64,000 nucleotides of DNA from Finegoldia magna ATCC 53516 (GTDB taxonomy: Bacteria; Bacillota; Clostridia; Tissierellales; Peptoniphilaceae), in NCBI RefSeq assembly GCF_000159695.1, contig NZ_CM000955.1:879473-943472 (forward strand). Reading direction: 5' to 3'. A model generated the notes under the pieces. It was not told the origin of the DNA. It did no database searches and saw only the letters and a list, made by a program, of their open reading frames with translations. Shown piece after piece: positions 43,628 through 52,714 of this stretch. The position numbers were made by a program, and so were the translations under genes. Numbering within the stretch: position 1 is the first letter of the stretch; each line of letters starts with the position of its first letter.

Positions 43628-44893
43628 ATGGACAACGTAACATTTTCAACGATTGGAGCATTGATCGGCTTAGCGTTATCAATTTTTCTAATCATTAAAA
43701 ACTTCCACGCAACTTACGCACTTATCATAGGCGCTTTGGTTGGTGGACTTATCGGTGGAGGCGGACTTGTGGGAACAGTATCTGCCATGGTAAAAGGTTC
43801 TGAATCAATGATGAGTTCAGTTCTAAGAATTATGACAAGTGGTATTTTGGCGGGCTGTTTGGTTAAAACGGGCGCCGCAGAAAAAATCGCCGACACGATT
43901 ATCAAAAAATTAGGCGAACAAAAAGCTTTGATTGCTATCGCGATTTCTACGATGATTATCTGTGCTGTCGGAGTTTTCATAGACATTTCAGTTATCACTT
44001 GTGCGCCAATCGCACTTGCTGTTGGTAAGAAATCAAATCTTTCCAAATCAAGCATTTTATTGGCTATGATTGGTGGAGGAAAAGCGGGTAATGTAATCAG
44101 CCCTAACCCAAACACTATTGCAACTGCTGAAGGCTTCAAATTAAATCTTACATCTTTGATGTATGTGAATATCATTCCAGCAATTTGTGCATTAATCGTT
44201 ACGATTATTATCGCAATGGCTTTGGCAAAAAGAAAAACTGATGTCATAGATTCAAGTGATTTGGAATCTTCTGAAAGAACAAACTTGCCAAGTTTCTTCG
44301 CATCAATTATAGGGCCTGTTACTGTAATTGTTTTATTGGCACTTAGACCAATCGCGAAAATCACAATCGACCCGTTGATTGCACTTCCATTGGGAGGATT
44401 CGTGTGCTTATTGGCTACAAAAGAAACTAAGAACACCAAAGAATATGTCAACTACGGTTTCTCAAAAATAATCGGCGTTTGCGCGCTTTTAATCGGTACG
44501 GGAACAATCGCAGGAATTATCAAAAATTCAACACTACAAACAGATATGATTAATTTGATTACTGCATTTAATTTACCAGCATTCATTCTTGCTCCAGTAG
44601 CAGGTATTTTAATGGGTGGTGCAACAGCAAGTACAACTGCAGGAAGTACAATAGCTTCACAAACATTCGCCAAATCATTGATCGATGCAAATGTAACTGC
44701 ACTAAATGCTGGTGCTATGGTTCATGCAGGTGCGACAGTTATCGACTCACTTCCTCACGGATCATTCTTCCACGCAACTGGTGGATCTGTCAAAATGTCT
44801 ATCGCTGACAGATTAAAAATCATTCCTTACGAAGCAGCCGTAGGTTTGACGACTACAATCGCATCAGTACTAGTATATTTAATTACAAAATAA
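43628..44893 (+). CDS. GntP-family gluconate/glycerate permease
   Basis: This 421-residue permease has about twelve membrane helices. It has a glycine-rich N-terminal stretch VGGLIGGGGLVGTVSAMVKG, GAAEKIADTIIKKLGEQKA near residue 80, and, near the C-terminus, MVHAGATVIDSLPHGSFFHA, typical of GntP/DsdX permeases. Being co-transcribed with glycerate kinase, glycerate or a related acid is the probable substrate. A terminator follows. Confidence 0.9.
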   Translation: MDNVTFSTIGALIGLALSIFLIIKNFHATYALIIGALVGGLIGGGGLVGTVSAMVKGSESMMSSVLRIMTSGILAGCLVKTGAAEKIADTIIKKLGEQKALIAIAISTMIICAVGVFIDISVITCAPIALAVGKKSNLSKSSILLAMIGGGKAGNVISPNPNTIATAEGFKLNLTSLMYVNIIPAICALIVTIIIAMALAKRKTDVIDSSDLESSERTNLPSFFASIIGPVTVIVLLALRPIAKITIDPLIALPLGGFVCLLATKETKNTKEYVNYGFSKIIGVCALLIGTGTIAGIIKNSTLQTDMINLITAFNLPAFILAPVAGILMGGATASTTAGSTIASQTFAKSLIDANVTALNAGAMVHAGATVIDSLPHGSFFHATGGSVKMSIADRLKIIPYEAAVGLTTTIASVLVYLITK

Positions 44894-44907
44894 TTTTTCT
44901 CAAAAGT

Positions 44908-44937
44908 AAAGGCTATGAGCACACAACTCATAGCCTT
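44908..44937. terminator. Bidirectional terminator between gntP-type gene and ABC-2 operon
   Basis: AAGGCTATGAG-CACACAA-CTCATAGCCTT, 11 pairs, followed by T-rich DNA on the plus strand and TTTACTTTTG on the minus strand. Confidence 0.88.
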
Positions 44938-44941
44938 ATTT

Positions 44942-46054
44942 TTATTTGTTGATATTATCGTTACCTTTTGGTTTTGCCAAAACAGAAATCACTATAAATA
45001 CTACGCTAAATCCTAATATTATAAAAAGATTAGGAAGAATTTTCGAGATTTCTGGATTTTCTGCCAAAATTTCGTTGTTACTAATGTAGTAAAATCCTGG
45101 GAAAATTCTACCTATAGTTAAAGCAGTTTTCCCTAGTAATTCTTGCGGAACAAACGCCCCACACAAAAACGACGAACCAAGTGAGACGATGTTCATTACT
45201 CCTTGAACTGTGTTAGAATTTTTAATTACACTTGATATCATCACTGCCATCGACACCACAGATATAGTAAATACAAACGAATTAAGCATCATAAGATTGA
45301 TGTGAGTCTTCGTAAAATCGTATTTGTACAAAACGCAGAATAGTATCATGTAAATTAACCAAAATACAAGTCCTGTGACTATGTGACCAAGCATCAACTC
45401 CATATTAATCCTAGTTCTTGGACATGGTGACACGTTGTTTCTCATAAGAATTGGCTGTTTTTTGTAGACCAAAGCAATATTCGAAACGACTAATATCACT
45501 TGCGCAAGTAGTAAGTAATTTAAAAAGTTAAAGTAGAATTTGGATTTATCTTTTTTAGAATTTACACTTCCCTCTTTAATGCTGACATCAATTTTTTTGT
45601 CCAAATCATCATTCGCATTTTTTATAGCTTCATCTTCAGTAAATCCACTTTTTTCGTAGGAACTAACTTGGCTTAGATAAATATTGATCTTTTCTTTGAT
45701 ATCCATCGCATAAGCATTATTCGGAGCGACTTTGTACAAAACTTCCCTCGTTTTATCGAAATCTTCCGGGATAATTACAGCCGCGTTGATAATATCGTAG
45801 AAAAGTTTGTCATCTACGATTTTTTCGTCCATTGTTTTTATCTTGGCGTTCTTGTCCAAATAATCGTACAAAGATTTGGACAGTTTAGTATTCGCTTTGT
45901 CTTGCACATATATATTTACATCAACTGGTTTGTACGAAGTTTGTGTAGTATTCTTCATAGCAAAGCTCATCAACACGAAGAAAATTATCGTGTACAAAAG
46001 TATAGGAGTTTTGTGTGCCCATGTGATTTTAAAATAATTTTTAAAGACTCTCAT
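44942..46054 (-). CDS. ABC-2 type exporter permease, second subunit
   Basis: The protein has 370 residues. One helix near the N-terminus (residues 15-33) is followed by a ~150-residue extracytoplasmic domain and then five C-terminal helices, the ABC-2/YhgE-type plan. The C-terminal part includes SLGSSFLCGAFVPQELLG, resembling the conserved ABC-2 region. It overlaps the first permease gene by 14 bases. The two permeases plus ATPase form one exporter, probably for a drug, peptide or lipid. Confidence 0.85.
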   Translation of the reverse strand: MRVFKNYFKITWAHKTPILLYTIIFFVLMSFAMKNTTQTSYKPVDVNIYVQDKANTKLSKSLYDYLDKNAKIKTMDEKIVDDKLFYDIINAAVIIPEDFDKTREVLYKVAPNNAYAMDIKEKINIYLSQVSSYEKSGFTEDEAIKNANDDLDKKIDVSIKEGSVNSKKDKSKFYFNFLNYLLLAQVILVVSNIALVYKKQPILMRNNVSPCPRTRINMELMLGHIVTGLVFWLIYMILFCVLYKYDFTKTHINLMMLNSFVFTISVVSMAVMISSVIKNSNTVQGVMNIVSLGSSFLCGAFVPQELLGKTALTIGRIFPGFYYISNNEILAENPEISKILPNLFIILGFSVVFIVISVLAKPKGNDNINK

Positions 46055-47138
46055 ACTCTTTACCTCTCATGAAAAATAGTGACGCTACGACAAATACAAC
46101 CGTAATTATCAAAAGATTAATAACGTCTTTGTTAAATCGTGCCATTGAATCGTAATAATACAACGAATACACCGCATCTGTAACGACTGCAACAGGATTG
46201 ATTTTGTTGATAACTGGAAGCTTTTCTGCGATGATTACTTTTATTTCTGGAACCATCATTCCCGCCAAAAACGACATCAACATAGTTATTGCAATTCCCA
46301 TTCCGATTTTTGTATCAAGACTTGCTTTGTTGGACACTCCAATTAATATTCCAAACGTAACTCCACAAAGAGATGAAATACTTGCAAGTCCAATCAATGC
46401 TCCAATCCTATCTCCGAATCCAACTCCAAGTGCGTATTTTAAATACGCGATAAATAAAACTGTGATTGCAAAATTGATTATCCAGCTTACTAGCACTGAT
46501 GCAGAAAGCATGACGCTTTTTTTGGTTGGAGAAACTGCGTTACGCTTCGCATTTGTAGACAAGTTCGCTTCGTATTGGAAGCTAACGAAAAGCCCCCACA
46601 TATATCCGTAAATTGTAGTCATCCCCAAAAGCGTGTAGAAAAACACATTCACAGGATCCATGTTTTTTCTTGAAATGTCTTTGATGTGATCGTCTACATT
46701 TAAGATTTTCCCAATATCAGCCGTAGGGTTTTTCTGCATAATCTTAGTTATCATGGATACTTTTTGAGAATATGAATTCATAATAGTTTCGACGATTGTC
46801 TCAGAAATTCCCGATTTTTTCGTGTAGATTTTATCCATTGAATCAATGTAGGCTTTTACATCTTCGTTAGTATTCAATATATCTTCGTTTTTTGATTCCA
46901 CAACCTTGAAATATTTTTCATCCTCCATCTCATTCATGAAGTTTTTGAAATTATCATCTTGCATCAAAGTTTCATTGACTGCTACATCAATAGTTTTGAA
47001 TTTGCTGTTTTCTGTGATATTTCCAAATGCGAGTTTGAAGAAAATCCCCAAAACAATCGGAAACAACAACGCCCAGAAAAGCATCGCTTTTTGTCTCAAA
47101 AGTAACTTAAAAGTATTTTTAAATGAATGTAAAAACAT
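46041..47138 (-). CDS. ABC-2 type exporter permease, first subunit
   Basis: The protein has 365 residues with the same plan as its neighbour: an N-terminal helix at about 19-37, a large extracytoplasmic loop and five helices from residue 170 on. It has LMSFLAGMMVPEIKVIIAEK in the ABC-2 conserved position and KRNAVSPTKKSVMLSASVLV in the cytosolic coupling loop. It starts 1 base after the ATPase gene. The two permeases probably pair as a heterodimer. Confidence 0.85.
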   Translation of the reverse strand: MFLHSFKNTFKLLLRQKAMLFWALLFPIVLGIFFKLAFGNITENSKFKTIDVAVNETLMQDDNFKNFMNEMEDEKYFKVVESKNEDILNTNEDVKAYIDSMDKIYTKKSGISETIVETIMNSYSQKVSMITKIMQKNPTADIGKILNVDDHIKDISRKNMDPVNVFFYTLLGMTTIYGYMWGLFVSFQYEANLSTNAKRNAVSPTKKSVMLSASVLVSWIINFAITVLFIAYLKYALGVGFGDRIGALIGLASISSLCGVTFGILIGVSNKASLDTKIGMGIAITMLMSFLAGMMVPEIKVIIAEKLPVINKINPVAVVTDAVYSLYYYDSMARFNKDVINLLIITVVFVVASLFFMRGKEYESL

Positions 47139-47139
47139 A

Positions 47140-48078
47140 TCAATCCCTCAAATCTTTGCCCGTCAATTCCAAGAAAACATCGTTAAGACTTGGCTTTTCG
47201 ACATTCAAAGAACTGTACTGAATGTTATTTTCATCCAAAAGTTTGATAAGTTTCATCAAATATCCATCTCCATGAGAAAAATTCAGCTTAAAATTGTCGT
47301 CCTTGTTTTCAAAGTTCATCAAATGAGGAAGAGATTTGATTTGAGCTATCACATCTTCATTTAATTCTTTCGCTGTGAAGCTTATCTTCTCATTCATTTC
47401 TATCATGTTCTTGAGTTGTTCCGATGATCCTTTTGCGATAACTTTGCCCTTGTCAATAATCACAATGTCATCACATAAGAAATCCACTTCGTCCATATAA
47501 TGTGATGTGTAAATTATCGTTGAGCCATCTTCATTTAATTTTTTTATTCCTTCCAAAATTCTATTTCTAGATTGTGGATCGACAGCAACTGTCGGCTCAT
47601 CTAGGATAATTATCTCAGGTTTGTGCGCAATTCCACATGCTATGTTCAGTCTTCTTAGTAAACCTCCCGATAATTTTTTCGGCTTAAACTTCACAAAATC
47701 ATTCAGACTTACCAAATCCAACGCTCTTTTCACAAGCTTATTTCTTTCAGATTTGTCTTGTATGTACAATCCACAGAAGTAGTCGATGTTTTCGTAAACA
47801 GTCAACTCATCATACACTGCCACATCTTGAAATACCACGCCGATTCTTTTTTTGATATCATAAGCATCAGCAGACATTTCTTTTCCGAAAATCTTCACAC
47901 TTCCAGAATCTTTTTTCAAAAGCGACAATATGCAATTGATAGTCGTGGATTTACCACTACCGTTTGGACCAAGCAATCCCAGAATTTCTCCTTTTTTCAC
48001 GTCCAAATCCAAATTATCGACCGCAGTGAGTTCCTTGTATTTTTTCACAAGACCTCTGACCTCTATAAGGTTTTCCAT
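47140..48078 (-). CDS. ABC-2 exporter ATP-binding protein
   Basis: The protein has 312 residues from the ATG at 48078, which follows GGAGGATCTT. An ATG four codons earlier contains that ribosome site and is rejected. Walker A GPNGSGKST is near residue 37, signature LSGGLLRRLNIACGIA near 137, and Walker B IIILDEPTVAVDP. The C-terminal ~90 residues are a DUF4162-type domain common in drug/lipid exporters. It leads the three-gene operon. Confidence 0.92.
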   Translation of the reverse strand: MENLIEVRGLVKKYKELTAVDNLDLDVKKGEILGLLGPNGSGKSTTINCILSLLKKDSGSVKIFGKEMSADAYDIKKRIGVVFQDVAVYDELTVYENIDYFCGLYIQDKSERNKLVKRALDLVSLNDFVKFKPKKLSGGLLRRLNIACGIAHKPEIIILDEPTVAVDPQSRNRILEGIKKLNEDGSTIIYTSHYMDEVDFLCDDIVIIDKGKVIAKGSSEQLKNMIEMNEKISFTAKELNEDVIAQIKSLPHLMNFENKDDNFKLNFSHGDGYLMKLIKLLDENNIQYSSLNVEKPSLNDVFLELTGKDLRD

Positions 48079-48206
48079 AAGATCCTCCATAAATTTTATT
48101 TCTATCTATATTATATAATTAATCAATCATTACTGTGTAAAAAATTTGTAAACAAATCGCAAAATTAATTATAAAATCTCTAAATTCTACAAATTTGTCA
48201 AAAAAA

Positions 48207-48233
48207 TCAGCACAAAGAACATCTTTATGCTGA
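48207..48233 (-). terminator. Terminator of brnQ
   Basis: TCAGCATAAAGA-TGT-TCTTTGTGCTGA, 12 pairs including G-U, then TTTTTTT on the minus strand. Confidence 0.9.
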
Positions 48234-48244
48234 ATTAATTTCGT

Positions 48245-49540
48245 CTATGCTAATTTCTTTTTATCTTGGATATACGCAATTACTCCAAACACTGCACCTG
48301 TAACGATCGCAGGTAGCAACCATTCAAATCCAACAGAACTTAGAGGAAGAGTTTTGATTACATCTGTAAAACCTTGTAAAATTTTGAAATTTTGATTCAA
48401 AACCTCCACGAAACTCACGACAAATGTCGCAAGTACCGCTCCTGTGTATATCAAATCGTATTTTATATGTTTTTCGAAAATTCCTAAAAATATAAGTACC
48501 ATAATTATAGGATAAACTGTAGATAAAATTGGAACTGCTGCTTTTATAAGCGCTTCAACTCCAACAAGTGAAAGCACACCAGAAATCACAACCGTTGCCA
48601 AAACAATTGGTTTGTATCCCAATTTATCTTTAGTGATATTTGAGAAGAAATCTCCAGCAATCGCACTTAGACCAACTGATGTAGTCAAACATGCCAATGA
48701 CACTGCAATTCCTATCGCAATTTTGCCGGCTGAACCTAAAATATTTTGAACAGTTCCAAGTAGTATGTCTACTCTTGTGTTTTGAACAGTGTAAATCTTG
48801 GATGCAGTCGCTCCAACATAAATCAATCCACCGTAAATAATCGCCAACAAAACAAATGCCACAAGCCCAACCCATTTGACAAGCTTTAGTCTTTCTTCGT
48901 CGTTGACATATCCTTTTCTTTTCAAATCAGAAACTACAATCCCCGTCATTAGTGCTGCTCCCAGAGCATCCATAGTTTGATATCCTTCCGCAAATCCCTT
49001 CAAGAATATTTGATTTTCTGTAGCGATATTCATAACGCCTATAGGATCCACGATGCATTTTCCGATAATAACTAATAAAATAATTACCAATCCAGGCGTC
49101 AAATATTTACCGATTTTGTCGATAACTCCCGTTTCGTTAAACACAAAAATCGCCGTCAATGCGAAAAATATTAACGCAGTTACCCATTCTGGAGTTCCTG
49201 GAAAAACTTTAGACACAAAAACTTCGTGAGTTGTCGCTGCAGTTCTAGGAATTGCAAAAAGCGGTCCAATAGTCAATATGGTAACGGTTCCAAGAATCTT
49301 AGCAAATTTATTTCCAACTCTTCTTCCGAGATCTTCAGCTCCCCCACCAAGTTTAGCTGTGATAATTACCCCAAGTATCGGTAGCACAGGGTCTGTCAAT
49401 AAAAATCCTAGCATTGCCTTTTTGTACTCAGTTCCCGAAAGCACACCCAAATAAGGTGGAAAAATCAGATTTCCTGCGCCAAAGAATATTGCAAATAATG
49501 CAAATCCTACGATAATGACGTCCTTAAATTTCTTATTCAA
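48245..49540 (-). CDS. brnQ: Branched-chain amino acid:cation symporter BrnQ
   Basis: The protein has 431 residues and twelve membrane helices. The N-terminal family signature FALFAIFFGAGNLIFPPYLG is at residues 14-33, and RTAATTHEVFVSKVFPGTPE near 108 fits the LivCS/BrnQ family. It imports leucine, isoleucine or valine with Na+ or H+. The start codon is TTG, behind AGGAGGATATT. There is no T-box leader; the promoter is an ordinary consensus one. Confidence 0.93.
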   Translation of the reverse strand: MNKKFKDVIIVGFALFAIFFGAGNLIFPPYLGVLSGTEYKKAMLGFLLTDPVLPILGVIITAKLGGGAEDLGRRVGNKFAKILGTVTILTIGPLFAIPRTAATTHEVFVSKVFPGTPEWVTALIFFALTAIFVFNETGVIDKIGKYLTPGLVIILLVIIGKCIVDPIGVMNIATENQIFLKGFAEGYQTMDALGAALMTGIVVSDLKRKGYVNDEERLKLVKWVGLVAFVLLAIIYGGLIYVGATASKIYTVQNTRVDILLGTVQNILGSAGKIAIGIAVSLACLTTSVGLSAIAGDFFSNITKDKLGYKPIVLATVVISGVLSLVGVEALIKAAVPILSTVYPIIMVLIFLGIFEKHIKYDLIYTGAVLATFVVSFVEVLNQNFKILQGFTDVIKTLPLSSVGFEWLLPAIVTGAVFGVIAYIQDKKKLA

Positions 49541-49592
49541 AATATCCTCCTATGTATTTCTATATCTTTATAGAAAATGATTTCATAATTAA

Positions 49593-49621
49593 ATTTTAAT
49601 TCTAAAAAGTTTTATTGTCAA
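49593..49621 (-). promoter_or_regulatory. Promoter of brnQ
   Basis: Minus strand TTGACA (49616-49621), 17 bases, TAAAAT (49593-49598), 53 bases before the TTG start. Confidence 0.78.
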
Positions 49622-49688
49622 ATTTATTTATTCCATTATCAAAATAAAGCGTAAAATTTTTACACATAGGATAAATTTTTTCAAAAAA

Positions 49689-49718
49689 AATCATAGGCCA
49701 AATCAATGACCTATGATT
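49689..49718 (-). terminator. Terminator of the TVP38/YdjY operon
   Basis: AATCATAGG / CCTATGATT stem with a 12-base loop, followed by TTTTTTTT on the minus strand. Confidence 0.88.
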
Positions 49719-49724
49719 GTAATT

Positions 49725-50909
49725 TTATTCTACTACTTTTCCGCCTTTTTTCTTTTGTTTATCGTTGTAAACTTTCTTAGCTATACCAATCATGATTGAT
49801 AATGCGAACAATGTCAAAAGTCCCAAGAAAAGTTTTTGTGCTCCACCAGTCAATGTTCCTCCAACATATGAATAAACAATTGTTGCAGGTAATTGACCAA
49901 TTCCAGTCGCGATGAAGAATGGCCAGAATCCCATGTTAGTAAGACCTGCTCCATAACTTACAAAGTCGAATGAAACGAATGGTAAAAGTCTACAAATTAA
50001 TATTGCATATTTTCCGTATCTTTCGAAGAATACGTCAACACTTTCCATCGCACCTTTGCTTGTAAGTCTTTCGACAGCATCTCTTCCCAAAGCTCTTGCT
50101 AAGAAGAAGCAAAGTGCAGCTCCTGCCATCGCCGATGACCAAGAAAGCATAGCTCCCTTAACCCATCCAAATATTGCAGCATTTGATAAAGTAATCAAGA
50201 ATGCTGGAATAGGGGCAGCAATTGATTGAAGAACCATTAATATAAATGATACAACCGCTGCTTGTTTTCCGTAAGATCTCAAATATGCTACTACTACATC
50301 AGTGTCTAATTTTGAAATCGTAGAGAAAGCTTCATTTGTTTTTGCTTTAATTGAAGGTACGAAGAAATACAATCCCAATAAAACTCCAATGATTACCAAA
50401 GCGATAATTCTTTGGATTTTTCTCTTGTGTTTAAGTTCAGCTATTTCTTCTGGTGTTTTTTCTTCTCTTAAATCGCTAAGTTTAACTTCTTCTTCCTTCA
50501 TTGCTTTACGTTCTTCTCTAGTGTAGAATTTTTGATATTTCTTTTGAGTAAGAACTATATAAAGGTTGATTAAGTTAATCACAACGACAACTATAATTGT
50601 AGGAAGTAAAATATTCTTAACTGGTCCATGATACATCACAAATTCTTTTACAATGTAGATAAGACTTTGAGTTTTCCCACCTATAAGTGCAATTAAAGCT
50701 ATCGCTACTTCCAAAGCGAAGAATACATATCTGTTGATATTTGTATAAGCAATTCCTAGTATCAGTCCAAAAGCCGTAAAGATAAACATTACTAGCTGCT
50801 GACTAACCATCATTTCGTAGTTTACGTTGAATAGTAATAGTAGACAACATAAAACCCCGATGGCTACGCCCGTAGTTAAATAATAAAATATCGCCCTTAA
50901 CTTTTTCAC
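49725..50909 (-). CDS. Two-part membrane protein: N-terminal helical bundle plus TVP38/VTT domain
   Basis: The protein has 394 residues. Residues 1-118 hold four membrane helices, residues 120-160 are a charged linker (KEEEVKLSDLREEKTPEE), and residues 165-394 are a VTT domain nearly matching the protein at 25825-26508. Shared stretches include MVLQSIAAPIPAF and GIGQLPATIVYSY. It lies 12 bases after a YdjY-domain lipoprotein gene. In Escherichia coli, TVP38-family ydjX and ydjZ flank ydjY, so the association is probably old. Function unknown, perhaps lipid movement or an ion gradient-linked process. Confidence 0.82.
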   Translation of the reverse strand: MKKLRAIFYYLTTGVAIGVLCCLLLLFNVNYEMMVSQQLVMFIFTAFGLILGIAYTNINRYVFFALEVAIALIALIGGKTQSLIYIVKEFVMYHGPVKNILLPTIIVVVVINLINLYIVLTQKKYQKFYTREERKAMKEEEVKLSDLREEKTPEEIAELKHKRKIQRIIALVIIGVLLGLYFFVPSIKAKTNEAFSTISKLDTDVVVAYLRSYGKQAAVVSFILMVLQSIAAPIPAFLITLSNAAIFGWVKGAMLSWSSAMAGAALCFFLARALGRDAVERLTSKGAMESVDVFFERYGKYAILICRLLPFVSFDFVSYGAGLTNMGFWPFFIATGIGQLPATIVYSYVGGTLTGGAQKLFLGLLTLFALSIMIGIAKKVYNDKQKKKGGKVVE

Positions 50910-50921
50910 TTGATACCTCTA

Positions 50922-51665
50922 TTAATCTTCAAGAGTGTAAGTTACTGCTACATAAGTTCCGTCTTCTGGAAGAACGTCTGGATTACCAGTAAATTTAACT
51001 TCGTTTCTCTTTTCTACAGCACCATAAGTGTAAGTTGTGTTAGAAATAATTCCTACTGGACAAGAATCCAAGCAAGTTAAGCAACCTGTTTTTTTAGTTT
51101 TTGCTCTTTCTAAGTTTCCACCAAATCTAAAATCAATTTTCTTTCCATTGCTATCTTTGATTACTTCGTTGATATCATAATCTTTTCCTGCGCCTTCCCA
51201 AGTTACAGTTGCGCCAATTTTTGATCCTTCAACGTGAGTTGTTGTAGCATTGTCTGGGTTCATATTTTCACCAGGTTTTGCACCGATTTCGATTAATGCA
51301 TTGTAGAAATCTTCTGGAGTAGCATATGCAGTAAGAACTGATTTTGCTCCGTTACTTCCGTCAGTGTTTACAGATGCGTGTCTAGTTGCTTCAGTAAAAT
51401 ATTTACCATTTACAGAAGATAAAACTGTAATTTTCTTAGCTTCTTTGTCTACTTTGATTGGGTTTTTCAAAGAAACGCCATTTACTTCGTCATCTGCTTT
51501 CTTTTCTTCTTTGTTTTCTTCCTTCTTAGAATCATCTTTAGCTTGTTCAGTTGTTTGAGTATTGTTTGTTTCTTCTTTTTTATCGTCTGCTTTTTGTGAA
51601 CAGCCAGCTAATCCTACTATTGCTAGACATAAAAATCCAGCTACTAATTTTTTTCTTAAATTCAT
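50922..51665 (-). CDS. YdjY-domain lipoprotein with cysteine cluster
   Basis: The protein has 247 residues. A lipobox VGLAGC is at residues 17-22, then a Lys/Glu-rich linker to about residue 65, then a YdjY-type domain (ITVLSSVNGKYF, RHASVNTDGSNGAKSVL, ALIEIGAKPGENM). The cysteines in GCLTCLDSCPVGI near residue 196 form a C-x2-C-x3-CP pattern like half a ferredoxin site, suggesting metal or cluster binding outside the membrane. It is co-transcribed with the TVP38 protein. Confidence 0.72.
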   Translation of the reverse strand: MNLRKKLVAGFLCLAIVGLAGCSQKADDKKEETNNTQTTEQAKDDSKKEENKEEKKADDEVNGVSLKNPIKVDKEAKKITVLSSVNGKYFTEATRHASVNTDGSNGAKSVLTAYATPEDFYNALIEIGAKPGENMNPDNATTTHVEGSKIGATVTWEGAGKDYDINEVIKDSNGKKIDFRFGGNLERAKTKKTGCLTCLDSCPVGIISNTTYTYGAVEKRNEVKFTGNPDVLPEDGTYVAVTYTLED

Positions 51666-51756
51666 AATTCATCCCTCCATTATCAATTTGATGTAATTAT
51701 ATCACATATATTTAATCTTGTATATAATTTTAAATTTAATAAATATTTATCTAGTT

Positions 51757-52266
51757 TTAATTCATGATTTTTTTCTTGCCGGTAATATAATCTTCCAACT
51801 TGTATATCAGAAAAATGTATATAACCGCATTTCCAATCATGTGGTTAATGTCGAACGGAATTGATGTCATGTATCTTGCAATGAATACATTCATTCCCAT
51901 AACAGTCATGCATTCCATCAAAGTAATTATAAGTCCATACAAAAATCCCGACACAGACAATGCGATAGTTTTCGTTACCAATGTTTTTTTCAATTTAAAA
52001 ACATTAAAAATTGCATAGTTAAATACAGCCAAGATGAAAAAGTCCACCACTTGGAACAAAACCCATATTCCAAACCCAAGCACAAAACTTGTGACTACCA
52101 TCGTGACTGCATTAACAAATAGTGACTCTTTTAGGTTTTTTTCAATTGCAAGTATCAGTATGACATCCGACAAGATTTTTACATTCGGAATTATATTCAA
52201 ATATATTCTTGTCAGGATGCATACTGCTGATAATATTGCAATTCTAGTCAAATCACTAGTTTTCAT
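51757..52266 (-). CDS. ECF-type substrate-binding membrane component, probably for cobalamin
   Basis: This 169-residue, very hydrophobic protein has five or six helices. It starts KTSDLTRIAILSAVCILTRI, the N-terminal helix style of ECF S components, and has an NVKILSDVIL segment. Its ATG overlaps the stop of the DUF4430 lipoprotein gene (TAATG). That lipoprotein resembles the cobalamin-capping domain of transcobalamin, and the operon encodes corrinoid enzymes, so a corrinoid is the likely cargo. No EcfT/EcfA is adjacent; the ones at 61452-63837 or elsewhere could serve it. Confidence 0.6.
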   Translation of the reverse strand: MKTSDLTRIAILSAVCILTRIYLNIIPNVKILSDVILILAIEKNLKESLFVNAVTMVVTSFVLGFGIWVLFQVVDFFILAVFNYAIFNVFKLKKTLVTKTIALSVSGFLYGLIITLMECMTVMGMNVFIARYMTSIPFDINHMIGNAVIYIFLIYKLEDYITGKKKIMN

Positions 52267-52712
52267 TATTTCATTTCTTGAAATTTGAATTCTATCTTGT
52301 CGTTTTCGTTAACTTTGTAATCGCCGATTCCTACTTCTGCCATTTTGTCGTTAACATAGTACATCCAGTATTGTTTCTTAGCTGGATCTTGTTTTACGCC
52401 TTCTAATTCAGTCATCATACCTTTTTCAAAAACTGCTTTGTGATTTTTTTCAAGGTAAGATTGTAAGTTTTCATCTTTTTTGATTTCTGCATCTTCTTTT
52501 AAGATTTCTTTGTTGTTTACTTCATCCATTACAACGATTGAAACCTTAGTAGCTTCACTCTCAGATGCTTTTTCTTCTGTTTTGTTTTCATCTGTTTTTG
52601 CTTGTTCTTGTGTTTGTTCTGTTTTTTGTGGTTCTTGGGCCTTATCTTTGTCAGCGTTACAAGCTGTCAATGAGAACACAAGCATCATCAATACCAATAA
52701 TTTTTTCTTCAT
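52266..52712 (-). CDS. DUF4430 (transcobalamin-like) lipoprotein
   Basis: The protein has 148 residues from the second ATG at 52712. The first, at 52718, is too close to the AAAGGAG site. The lipobox is LTAC near residue 18, followed by a Gln/Glu-rich linker to about 55 and then a DUF4430 beta domain (LQSYLEKNHKAVFEKG, YWMYYVNDKMAEVGIGDYKV). This fold matches the C-terminal domain of intrinsic factor/transcobalamin. It probably binds a cofactor outside the cell and delivers it to the coupled ECF S component. Confidence 0.72.
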   Translation of the reverse strand: MKKKLLVLMMLVFSLTACNADKDKAQEPQKTEQTQEQAKTDENKTEEKASESEATKVSIVVMDEVNNKEILKEDAEIKKDENLQSYLEKNHKAVFEKGMMTELEGVKQDPAKKQYWMYYVNDKMAEVGIGDYKVNENDKIEFKFQEMK

Positions 52713-52714
52713 AA

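Noticed and set aside
43714..44451. 245-codon open frame on the minus strand
   Set aside because: It is the shadow of the GntP-type permease. It has no ribosome site and gives a low-complexity hydrophobic translation.
49541..49688. T-box leader for brnQ
   Set aside because: The leader from the consensus promoter is about 50 bases and has no AGGGTGG-type box or antiterminator.
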